Source of the DNA: an uncultured Collinsella sp.
GTDB taxonomy: Bacteria; Actinomycetota; Coriobacteriia; Coriobacteriales; Coriobacteriaceae
Direction: 5' to 3'
Assembly: GCA_958447915.1 (NCBI GenBank)
Contig: CAUDCB010000034.1
Coordinates: forward strand, 1 to 14,864
Length of the DNA: 14,864 nt
Shown: positions 1 through 6,062 of the stretch, piece by piece
How positions within the stretch are numbered: position 1 is the stretch's first letter
Layout of the letters: each line of letters starts with the position of its first letter
Program-made: the position numbers and the translations under genes
Notes under the pieces: generated by a model
What the model was told of the DNA's origin: nothing
Databases searched by the model: none
Seen by the model: only the letters and a program-made list of their open reading frames with translations

Positions 1-1
1 A

Positions 2-403
2 GTCCCTGCCGATGACGTTCTCGAAGGTCTTTCCGACCTTGCCCCTGTACGAGTTGTACCTGTGGTAGTCGGTCTCGCGGCGGATCCCGCAGCTGATGCC
101 CATCTCGCGCATCATCTTCAGCGTCGTCTTGTCGGCTATGCGCACGCCCTGCTCGGCGCGCAGGCACATGGCGATCTGCCTGTGGCCGCACCCGTTGGCG
201 GTGCGCGAGAATATCTCGGCGGCGGCCTCCCAGAGCTCGGGCCTGGTGGGAGCCTTCGGGTGCGACAGCGCGTAGTAGTAGCTCGACCTCGCCAGGCCGG
301 CGCACTCGAGCAGGTCGGCGAGGGGGTATTGCCCTGAAAGCCCGCTCACGACCGCGGCCTTCTCGCCGTTCGAGAGCGTTTCTCCGCCTTCAGGGCGATC
401 GAT
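2..403 (-). CDS. IS3 transposase orfB, N-terminal part (partial, cut by window edge)
   Basis: Translating the minus strand in the -1 frame after the A7 run gives an uninterrupted 134-codon stretch. It contains LARSSYYYALSHP, TANGCGHRQIAM and YHRYNSYRGKVGKTFENVIG, the usual N-terminal part of IS3-family orfB (the HTH_21-type region before the RNase H-like integrase core). No good independent ATG with a ribosome site is seen near its beginning, so it is probably made only as an OrfAB fusion by -1 frameshifting. The catalytic Asp, Asp and Glu residues lie beyond position 1, so activity cannot be judged. Confidence 0.85.
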   Translation of the reverse strand, partial: MDRPEGGETLSNGEKAAVVSGLSGQYPLADLLECAGLARSSYYYALSHPKAPTRPELWEAAAEIFSRTANGCGHRQIAMCLRAEQGVRIADKTTLKMMREMGISCGIRRETDYHRYNSYRGKVGKTFENVIGRD

Positions 404-861
404 TTTTTTAGGTAGGCGTTCTCCGCCTCGAGCCTCTTGATCCTGCGCTCGAGCTCTTGCTCGCGCGTCGTCTCCCCGGACGGGGAGCCGGACCCCCTCG
501 GCCTCCCCCTGGGCTTTGGCCTGAGCGCCTCCGGGCCCTCCTCCTTGTAGGCCTTCAGCCATTTCTTGAAAGGGCTTGGCGAGGCTATCCCGAACTTCTC
601 CATGGCCTCGGGCTTCGTCATGCCCTCGTCGACGACCGCCCTGACGGCGGCCAGCTTCGTCTCGAACGAATAGGCGGTGTGTTTCTTTCCCATCATGGCC
701 AGAACCTCGATACCAGCAGACCTGTAGGTGCACAGCCATTCTCTCACGGTTTCCTCCGGCATCCCGAGAAGGGCCGCGATCGCCGCGCGGCCGTGCCCCT
801 CGTCGTGCAGCTCTGCCGCTCGCAGTCTCATCCCGACGTCGTACAAAGCGTTTCCAGCCAT
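346..861 (-). CDS. IS3-family transposase orfA (helix-turn-helix subunit)
   Basis: A 171-residue protein with two helix-turn-helix-like segments (about residues 5-45 and 50-95), a basic Pro/Arg-rich linker (PKPRGRPRGSGSP), and a heptad-rich leucine-zipper-like segment ending in AENAYLKK. This matches the OrfA layout of the IS150 group, where OrfA binds the terminal repeats and supplies the N-terminus of the OrfAB transposase. I chose the ATG at 861 (MAGNALYD) over the one at 876, because GGGAGG stands 7 nt before 861, and the upstream ATG lies inside the hairpin stem. The frame passes through the A7 slippery site and stops at 346, overlapping orfB. Confidence 0.88.
   Translation of the reverse strand: MAGNALYDVGMRLRAAELHDEGHGRAAIAALLGMPEETVREWLCTYRSAGIEVLAMMGKKHTAYSFETKLAAVRAVVDEGMTKPEAMEKFGIASPSPFKKWLKAYKEEGPEALRPKPRGRPRGSGSPSGETTREQELERRIKRLEAENAYLKKSIALKAEKRSRTARRPRS
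403..409 (-). other. Programmed -1 frameshift slippery site (A7)
   Basis: On the minus strand, seven A residues follow CT within the AENAYLKK codons of orfA. Slipping back one base on the tandem AAA codons moves ribosomes into the orfB frame, which is open from there to the window edge. This is the usual recoding arrangement in IS3 elements. The stretch is seen directly; its use is inferred. Confidence 0.75.
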
Positions 862-901
862 AAAAAAGCCTCCCATTTCTTGTGTCCAAGAAATGGGAGG
901 C
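862..901 (-). promoter_or_regulatory. Hairpin plus T6 tract at the IS end, covering the orfA ribosome site
   Basis: Perfect 14-bp inverted arms at 868-881 and 888-901 are separated by a 6-nt loop. On the minus strand they are followed by six T residues (867-862) and then the orfA ATG at 861. The outer arm lies in the terminal repeat; the inner arm carries the GGGAGG ribosome site. A transcript entering from outside would form the hairpin, ending as at an intrinsic terminator or hiding the ribosome site. A transcript starting inside the element would lack the outer arm. Such guards against read-through are known for IS10 and IS50; here the role is inferred. Confidence 0.7.
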
Positions 902-907
902 AGTTCA
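883..907 (-). repeat. IS terminal inverted repeat (orfA-proximal end)
   Basis: Read on the minus strand from 907, the end starts TGAACTGCCTCCC and continues to TTGGACA, 25 nt in all. The length, TG start and TTGGAC block fit IS150-group ends. The boundary at 907 is set by this similarity, because the partner end is outside the window. Confidence 0.7.
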
Positions 908-918
908 ATGAGCTACGC

Positions 919-954
919 GGGACGAGGACCGAGTGATTATTTAATCCCCGTCCC
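919..954 (-). terminator. Hairpin downstream of the FGGY kinase, no T tract
   Basis: Ten-bp arms at 919-928 and 945-954, with one G-T wobble and a 16-nt loop, lie 12 nt past the kinase stop. They would suit an intrinsic terminator, but no T run follows on either strand. The IS end begins only 11 bp beyond, so the insertion may have displaced the original tail. The block CCCCGTCCCA (946-955) recurs in the terminator at 7251-7289. Confidence 0.4.
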
Positions 955-966
955 AGAAAAATCATT

Positions 967-2457
967 CTAGGCGGTGTACGCGATTGTAGATTTCACGGCA
1001 TGGCGCCAGCCGGCGATCTTTTTGGCTCGCACGTCGGCAGGCATGGCAGGCTCCACGATGTCGCGGGCGCCGTAGACGTCGACGACATCGCGCGTGTACA
1101 TGCCCAGCGCAATGCCGCAGGCCCAGGCCGCACCCAGGCCGCTCATCTCGTCGTTGCTCGCGATGCGGATGGGCGAGCCAACCAAGTCGCTCTCAAACTG
1201 CATCAGGTACGCGTCGCGCGTGGGACCGCCGTCAACACGAAGCTCGGCCAGCGCCGCACCCGAATCCTCGACCATCGCATCGATGACGTCGAAGATCTGA
1301 TAGGCGATCGACTCATCGGCGGCCTTTACGAACTCCGCACGGCCCGTGGTGCGCGTCATGCCAAAGACGCAGCCCTCGGCATCGCTCGCCCAGTGCGGCG
1401 CGCCCAGGCCAGTGAACGCCGGCACAAGGTAGACACGGCTCGCCGGATTGGCGGCGTAGCACAGGTCGGTGACTTCCTCGGGATTGTTGATGAGCTCCAG
1501 GTCGTCGCGCAGCCACGTCTTGACGGCGCCGGCGTAGCTCACGTTGCCCTCGAGCACATACTCGGTCACGCCGTCCATACGCCACGCAAGCGAGCTCGAA
1601 AGCCCGTGCGAGCTGGCAACGAACTCGACGCCGACGTTCATCATGACCGAGCTGCCGGTGCCATAGGTCGCCTTGGCCATGCCGCGGCTGTGGCAGCCCT
1701 GGGCAAACAAGGCGGCATGGCTGTCGCCGAGCACACCGTGAATGGGCACGGGCGCCGGCAAAAAGCCGCCCAGATCCGTCGTGCCGAACATGCCATCGGA
1801 GTCGGTCACCTGCGGCAGGCAGGCAGGATCGACGCCAAAGGCCTCACACACCGGCTCACTCCAGCAGCCACGGCGCAGGTCAAAGAGTTGTGTGCGGCTG
1901 GCGTTAGACCAGTCGCAGCGGAACTCCGCGCCGCCCGTGAGCGTCCAAACCACCCAGGCATCGATGGTGCCCAGACACAGCTCGCCTGCCGCCGCGGCCT
2001 CGGCAGCCGTGGGAACGTTCGCGAGAATCCAAGCCATCTTGCCCGCCGGATAGTAGGGCGAGAGTACCAGACCCGTCGTGTCGCGCACCAGCTCGGCCAC
2101 ACCCTCGCGCGCGGCCAGCTCGTCGCACAGCTCACGGGCGCGGGCGCACTGCCACACCACGGCGTCGCACAGCGGCTCGCCCGTCGTGCGCCTCCAGGCA
2201 ACGGTGGTCTCGCGCTGATTGGAGATGCCGATGCCGGCGACGTCGGCCGGATCGACCCCGGTCTCCTCCACCACGGCGCGTGCCACGGCCAGCACGTTAG
2301 CGGCGATCTCGGCTGGATCATGGCTCACCCAGCCGGCCTCGTTGACAATCTGGCGATGCGGGCGATCGGCACGATGAATCAAATGGCCGCCCTCGTCCAC
2401 CAGCAGCGCCTTGGTACCCTGCGTGGATTGATCGATTCCGATGATGTATTTGCTCAT
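967..2457 (-). CDS. FGGY-family carbohydrate kinase, glycerol-kinase-like but with an altered substrate pocket
   Basis: A 496-residue ATP-dependent sugar kinase of full FGGY length. It has the N-terminal phosphate loop IGIDQSTQGTKALL (residues 6-19), NQRETT (80-85), VLSPYYPAGK (131-140), NASRTQLF, GMAKATYGTGSS (259-270), and a C-terminal LRVDGGPTRDAYLMQFESD (406-424). The overall match is to glycerol kinase (GlpK). Against the E. coli glycerol site as I know it, Arg, Glu, Trp, Tyr135 and Asp245 are kept, but Gln246 and Phe270 both align to Ser. This suggests a larger or different polyol or ketose. It is the last gene of the isomerase-transketolase operon, after a 174-bp gap. AGGAG lies 6 nt before the ATG. 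A D-apulose, D-ribulose or D-xylulose kinase role fits better than glycerol. Confidence 0.85.
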   Translation of the reverse strand: MSKYIIGIDQSTQGTKALLVDEGGHLIHRADRPHRQIVNEAGWVSHDPAEIAANVLAVARAVVEETGVDPADVAGIGISNQRETTVAWRRTTGEPLCDAVVWQCARARELCDELAAREGVAELVRDTTGLVLSPYYPAGKMAWILANVPTAAEAAAAGELCLGTIDAWVVWTLTGGAEFRCDWSNASRTQLFDLRRGCWSEPVCEAFGVDPACLPQVTDSDGMFGTTDLGGFLPAPVPIHGVLGDSHAALFAQGCHSRGMAKATYGTGSSVMMNVGVEFVASSHGLSSSLAWRMDGVTEYVLEGNVSYAGAVKTWLRDDLELINNPEEVTDLCYAANPASRVYLVPAFTGLGAPHWASDAEGCVFGMTRTTGRAEFVKAADESIAYQIFDVIDAMVEDSGAALAELRVDGGPTRDAYLMQFESDLVGSPIRIASNDEMSGLGAAWACGIALGMYTRDVVDVYGARDIVEPAMPADVRAKKIAGWRHAVKSTIAYTA

Positions 2458-2631
2458 GTACTCTCCTGTCTCCCCCGTCGATTCAAAAACTAAAACCCGA
2501 CGGACAAGGAGCGAGCGGTCGTCAAGTGCCGCAGATCGCCGTGAAAGAGGGCCGCCGCGTACTTTGTGTACGCAAGCGACGGTTTGAACGGCAAGGTGCG
2601 GTGCTTGGCGGCCGCGCAGCGTCTGTTTCTA
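2458..2631 (-). other. 174-bp gap inside the catabolic operon, with two hairpins
   Basis: No convincing gene is seen. The segment holds a perfect GCGTAC/GTACGC hairpin with a 5-nt loop (2557-2573), and a CCGTCG/CGACGG pair (2475-2503) just before the kinase ribosome site, whose 17-nt loop is T-rich on the transcribed strand. A 3' partial frame reading PSLAYTKYAAALFHGDLRH exists, but it starts inside the transketolase gene and is probably chance or the remnant of a dispersed repeat. The gap may attenuate or separately control the kinase, since the other three genes are packed tightly. Confidence 0.4.
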
Positions 2632-3570
2632 CTAGTTGCCGAGGAACTCGGCGACCGTCTTGGCGATTCCCTCGGCGGTGAGCCCGTAGTGCGCAAAGAC
2701 CTCGGGGCTCGTGCCGGTGATGACCGGCGCATCGGGCAGGGAGAGGCACTTGACCGGACGCGGGCAATGCTCGCCCACGACCTGCGCGACCATGGAACCC
2801 AGGCCGCCGAAGGGGCTGTGCTCCTCGACCGTCACGACGGCACGCGTGGTACCGGCGGCCTCGATCACGGCCTCGGCGTCGAGTGGCTTGACGCAGTACA
2901 TGTCGAGCACCGTTGCCGAGATTCCCTGCTCGGCCAGCAAATCGGCGGCGTCCACGGCATGGCGGACCATCTCACCGGTGGCGACAAGCGTCACATCGGT
3001 GCCGCGACGCACCCAGGTGGCGCGATCCATCTGGAACGGGCACTCGCCCTCGGCGTACACGTCCTCGACCGGGTTGCGCCCCACGCGGATGTAGGCCGGC
3101 TTGTTGTCGGCTACCAGGGCGCGCACAAGCTCGGCGGTCTGGAAGCGGTCGCTCGGCAGATACACGCGCATGTTGGGAATCGCGCTCATGGCGGCGATAT
3201 CCTGCGCGGAGTGGTGGCTCATACCCAGGGCGCCATAGGACACGCCGCCCGAGATGCCGATGAGCTTGACGTTGGTGTTGGAGTACGAGACGTCGACCTT
3301 GCACTGCTCATACGAACGCGTGGTCACAAAGGACGCCGGCGAGGCGGCCCAGGCCTTCTTGCCGCACGAGGCCATGCCGGCGGCGATGCTCACCAGGTCC
3401 TGCTCGGCAATGCCGACCTCAATGGACTGCTGGGGATACTGATCGAAGAACGGCGTGAGCGATGCGGAGCCGCGGGAGTCGGAGCACAGGACGACGATGT
3501 CTTTGTCAGTTGCGGCGGCCTCGAGCAGCGTGTCGCAGATAACCTTGCGGTTGGCGATCTTGTTAGCCAT
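2632..3570 (-). CDS. Transketolase-like C-terminal subunit (split transketolase, beta part)
   Basis: A 312-residue protein with the pyrimidine-binding domain of thiamine-diphosphate enzymes followed by the transketolase C-terminal domain. EVGIAEQDLVSIAAGMA (residues 51-67) carries the Glu that activates the cofactor (Glu56). GGVSYGALGMSHHSAQDIA and PSDRFQTAELVRA are typical of transketolase or 1-deoxyxylulose-5-phosphate synthase relatives. With the gene upstream it makes one complete enzyme that moves a two-carbon ketol unit between sugar phosphates. The start at 3570 is chosen because AAGGAGG lies 6 nt upstream, and because ATGGCTAA overlaps the previous stop by 8 nt, indicating translational coupling. 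Residues added by an upstream ATG at 3624 would lie within the N subunit and look unlike the family. Confidence 0.92.
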   Translation of the reverse strand: MANKIANRKVICDTLLEAAATDKDIVVLCSDSRGSASLTPFFDQYPQQSIEVGIAEQDLVSIAAGMASCGKKAWAASPASFVTTRSYEQCKVDVSYSNTNVKLIGISGGVSYGALGMSHHSAQDIAAMSAIPNMRVYLPSDRFQTAELVRALVADNKPAYIRVGRNPVEDVYAEGECPFQMDRATWVRRGTDVTLVATGEMVRHAVDAADLLAEQGISATVLDMYCVKPLDAEAVIEAAGTTRAVVTVEEHSPFGGLGSMVAQVVGEHCPRPVKCLSLPDAPVITGTSPEVFAHYGLTAEGIAKTVAEFLGN

Positions 3571-4399
3571 TGATAGCCTCCTTATGGGCAGCGAAATCGG
3601 CGATGATCTGGGCATATTCCTCATCGTTGGGCAGATGATGATGCCAGGAGGCCTTGTCCTCCATAACCGGCGAGCCGTAGCCCTTCACCGTGTTGAGGAT
3701 GATGACCGTGGGCTTACCCTTGGTCTCGGCGGCCAGCGTCAGCGCGGCGTCGATGGCCTGGACGTCGTTGCCCGGAATGGAGAGCACGTTCCAGCCGAAG
3801 GCGGCCCAGCGCTCCTCCTGCGAGTCCTGCTTCATAACGTCCTCGGTGCTGCCGCTGATCTGCAGGCGGTTGCGGTCCACGAGCGCGCACAGGTTATCGA
3901 GCTGGTAGTTGCCGCCGCTCATAGCGCCCTCCCAGACCGAGCCCTCGGCAAGCTCGCCGTCGCCCATGATGGTGCAGACGCGGTAGTCGCGGCCGTCCAT
4001 CTTGCCGGCAAGCGCCATGCCCACGGCCACGGGCAGACCGTGACCCAGCGAGCCCGAGTTCATCTCGATGCCCTTGAGCTTGTTGTTGGGGTGACCGATG
4101 TAGGGGCTGCCGAACTTGGAGAAGCGGGCCTTGACGTCATCGAGGTCCAGATAGCCCTCGTGGCAGAGCACCGCGTAGTAGGCCTCCATGGCATGACCCT
4201 TAGAGAGCACGAAGCGATCGCGGTTGGGATCGTCGACGGTCTCGGGCGAAATGTTGAGATGGTTGGCATAGAGGGTCATGAGGGCGTCGATCACCGACAT
4301 GTCGCCGCCGATGTGGCCGCCGGCGCCAGCCATGATGATATCGACGCAATCGCGGCGAAGGTCCCAACGCAGGGACTCAAGCTCTTCGATAGTTGCCAT
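3563..4399 (-). CDS. Transketolase-like N-terminal subunit (split transketolase, alpha part)
   Basis: A 278-residue thiamine-diphosphate-binding subunit, the length usual for the N half of split transketolases. The metal and diphosphate motif is GDGELAEGSVWEGAM (146-160) followed by LCALVDRNRLQISG. Other transketolase landmarks are GHIGGDMSVIDAL (28-40), RFVLSKGHAMEAYY (62-75) and GSLGHGLPVAVGMA (116-129). It pairs with the overlapping downstream gene. Known split transketolases include housekeeping types, apulose-4-phosphate transketolase (AptAB) and sulfo-sugar types (SqwGH). Placement with an isomerase and FGGY kinase favours a pathway-specific enzyme, nearest to the AptAB arrangement. The start lies 2 nt after the isomerase stop, with GAGGAG upstream inside that gene's end. 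Confidence 0.92.
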   Translation of the reverse strand: MATIEELESLRWDLRRDCVDIIMAGAGGHIGGDMSVIDALMTLYANHLNISPETVDDPNRDRFVLSKGHAMEAYYAVLCHEGYLDLDDVKARFSKFGSPYIGHPNNKLKGIEMNSGSLGHGLPVAVGMALAGKMDGRDYRVCTIMGDGELAEGSVWEGAMSGGNYQLDNLCALVDRNRLQISGSTEDVMKQDSQEERWAAFGWNVLSIPGNDVQAIDAALTLAAETKGKPTVIILNTVKGYGSPVMEDKASWHHHLPNDEEYAQIIADFAAHKEAING

Positions 4400-4401
4400 T
4401 T

Positions 4402-5802
4402 CTACTCTCCTCGCAGGTAGGCTTTGACGTCTTCTTCAATCGGGTCGTATAAGTCGGGGGCAATGCCGATGTACTTGCACGCCTCGTAGAGCACCGGCAC
4501 GACGTTGGCGTGAATGGCGACGCAGTGGTGGATGTAGGGACCCTCGACGATCTTGGCCTCGAGGCGCTTGAGGTTGTCGACCTCGACCCACAGGTAGGTG
4601 CCCATGCCGGCCGGGCCGTCGATGCCGCGGGCATTGCCCAGCAGCAGCGAGTACTCGCCGTTGTCGCCGTCAAAACGGGCAAGGGTGAGGTCGCCGTGCT
4701 TGGCCTCGGCCGTCAGCGCGCCGGGGTGATCGAACGCCAGCGGGTAGGTGAGCTTGGGCTTGACGGCCGCACAGCTGCAGGGCCAGGGGCCACAGTGCTG
4801 CAGCAGCTCGCCGTTCTCGTTGTCGGGATGACGCACGGTCCAGTCGGCGAACATGCCGCGGTGACGGCCCAGATCGGCAGCCTCGACCATCAGCGCGGTG
4901 ATGGCGCCGTGGATATCGGTCTCGCACACGACGGGGATACCCATCTCGTTAAGGATGGCGTTGGCGGCGCAGGGCATAATGCCCAACTCGTCCTGCAGGG
5001 CGTTCCAGCACTGGATGGCACCGGCGTTGCAACCGTACTTCTCGACCAAGCGCTTCATGGCGATGGCAAGACCGGCCACAGCGGGGACCTTATCCTCGGG
5101 GATGCAGATCTCAAAGCTGTCGGCAATGTGGGCGAGCATGGCTGCCATGGCCTGCTCGTCGGCCTGGGCGTCGCGCACGGCCTGGACAAGCTCGGTCATG
5201 GGGATGGGCGAAAGCTGGATGTTGAACTTCTCGAGCAGCTCGCCCTCGTTGCACATGGTCGACCAGAAGTCGAACGGACGGGTGGCCATCTGCAGAATAC
5301 GGGTGTGCTTGAAGGTCTTGACCACGTTGCACACGGCCAAAAAGTCCCAGACGCCGCGCTCGAACTCGGGATCGGTCAGGCGGCAGTTGGTCATGTAGGT
5401 GAAGGGCACCTGGAAGCGGCGCAGGACCTTGCCGGTGGCGAACAGGCCGCACTGGCTATCGCGCAGGCGGGTGCCGTCGGGCTCGGGGCGCTCGTCGCGC
5501 GGACCCCACAGCAGCACGGGCAGACCGAGCTCGCGGGCAAGGCGGGCGCAAACGTACTCGGTACCAAAGTTGGCGTGGCACAGCATGATGCCATCGACGC
5601 CCTCGGCGCGGAACTTCTCGACGATAGGCGCGATATGGCTGTCGTCGAACAGCAGGCCCTCGTCGTTGATGTCGTCGATATCCACGATGTCGACGCCGAT
5701 CTCGCGCAGGCGATCAGCCGTAAGGCCGCGATACTTGATCGCGTCCGGCGCGCTAAAGATGCTGCGGCGCGTGGGCACGAAACCGAGCTTGATCTTATCC
5801 AT
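4402..5802 (-). CDS. L-fucose/L-arabinose isomerase-family protein (putative aldose-ketose isomerase)
   Basis: A 466-residue protein that fits the L-fucose isomerase-like superfamily but is shorter than FucI (about 590) and nearer AraA (about 500). Visible signs are the N-terminal Rossmann-like VDGIMLCHANFGTEYVCARL (69-88) with LPVLLWGPRDERP (94-106), CETDIHGAITALM (293-305) where Glu294 and Asp296 are likely metal ligands, and late HCGPW (336-340) and IHHCVAIHANV motifs that could supply the His ligand. It should interconvert an aldose and ketose with a divalent metal. First gene of the four-gene operon, with GGGGAGG 7 nt before the ATG. The kinase and transketolase downstream suggest an aldopentose such as D-arabinose, or branched apiose. 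The specific sugar cannot be read from sequence. Confidence 0.8.
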   Translation of the reverse strand: MDKIKLGFVPTRRSIFSAPDAIKYRGLTADRLREIGVDIVDIDDINDEGLLFDDSHIAPIVEKFRAEGVDGIMLCHANFGTEYVCARLARELGLPVLLWGPRDERPEPDGTRLRDSQCGLFATGKVLRRFQVPFTYMTNCRLTDPEFERGVWDFLAVCNVVKTFKHTRILQMATRPFDFWSTMCNEGELLEKFNIQLSPIPMTELVQAVRDAQADEQAMAAMLAHIADSFEICIPEDKVPAVAGLAIAMKRLVEKYGCNAGAIQCWNALQDELGIMPCAANAILNEMGIPVVCETDIHGAITALMVEAADLGRHRGMFADWTVRHPDNENGELLQHCGPWPCSCAAVKPKLTYPLAFDHPGALTAEAKHGDLTLARFDGDNGEYSLLLGNARGIDGPAGMGTYLWVEVDNLKRLEAKIVEGPYIHHCVAIHANVVPVLYEACKYIGIAPDLYDPIEEDVKAYLRGE

Positions 5803-5822
5803 GTACGTCCTCCCCTAATCAC

Positions 5823-5957
5823 ATGTTCAGTAAACAGACGCATGTTTCGTTTTGTTCTGTTTACTAAATGTTTTACTCTTTTGTTTAGTAGTTTAGCGCG
5901 AAAGTCCCGTAAACGGTAGAGAAATCAGCCTAAACGGTATGTAAACAATCTGAACAT
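5823..5957 (-). promoter_or_regulatory. AT-rich leader of the isomerase operon with repeated TAAAC half-sites
   Basis: This stretch is much richer in AT than its surroundings. It has a perfect 10-bp inverted pair, AGTAAACAGA (5829-5838) and TCTGTTTACT (5856-5865); a 9-bp direct repeat TAAACGGTA (5910-5918 and 5931-5939) spaced by 21 bp, about two helical turns; and an 8-bp inverted pair ATGTTCAG/CTGAACAT at its borders (5823-5830 and 5950-5957). TAAACAGA and TAAATGTTT also occur beside the LacI gene's own promoter. These are likely repressor sites. No strong -35/-10 pair stands out; TTTACG, 17 nt, TACTAA is a weak candidate. Confidence 0.55.
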
Positions 5958-5968
5958 ACAAGGGCAAC

Positions 5969-5994
5969 AAAAAGAGGGCCCCGTAGGACCCTCT
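5969..5994 (-). terminator. Intrinsic terminator of the LacI-family gene
   Basis: On the minus strand AGAGGGTCC, a TACG tetraloop and GGGCCCTCT form a 9-bp stem with one T-G wobble (5973-5994), followed directly by a T5 run. It lies about 70 nt past the regulator stop and separates it from the isomerase operon. Confidence 0.85.
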
Positions 5995-6062
5995 CTCTTG
6001 GTAGCGTCATATATGGTTGCCTTTGGCGGACTTTTCCGCTCTGAGGTCTGGCGCCGTTCTGC

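Larger units (their letters stand above)
1..907 (-). mobile_element. IS3-family (IS150-like) insertion sequence, left part only
   Basis: The element carries a terminal inverted repeat, orfA and the beginning of orfB; the rest, including the catalytic DDE core and right end, lies outside the window. It is assigned to IS3 from its architecture: a short orfA with helix-turn-helix and leucine-zipper regions, orfB in the -1 frame, and a poly-A slippery site. The outer end begins TGAACTG and contains TTGGACA, resembling IS150-subgroup ends as I remember them. It sits 59 bp past the stop codon of the FGGY kinase, so it disrupts no gene here. The visible reading frames are intact, so it could be active. 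The target duplication cannot be checked because the other end is missing. Confidence 0.9.

Noticed and set aside
967..2457. Firm naming of the FGGY kinase as glycerol kinase glpK
   Set aside because: Two glycerol-pocket residues differ and the context is sugar isomerase plus transketolase, so the symbol was withheld.
1000..2493. Long plus-strand open frame (497 codons) opposite the FGGY kinase
   Set aside because: It mirrors the kinase gene, has no family motifs and is rich in His/Arg/Ala as expected for an antisense shadow in high-GC DNA. The same applies to the long plus-strand frames over the transketolase and isomerase genes.
2632..4399. Split transketolase as 1-deoxyxylulose-5-phosphate synthase or a sulfo-sugar transketolase
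   Set aside because: The former is normally one chain of about 620 residues. The latter pathway needs sulfosugar glycosidase, dehydrogenase and exporter genes, none of which are here.
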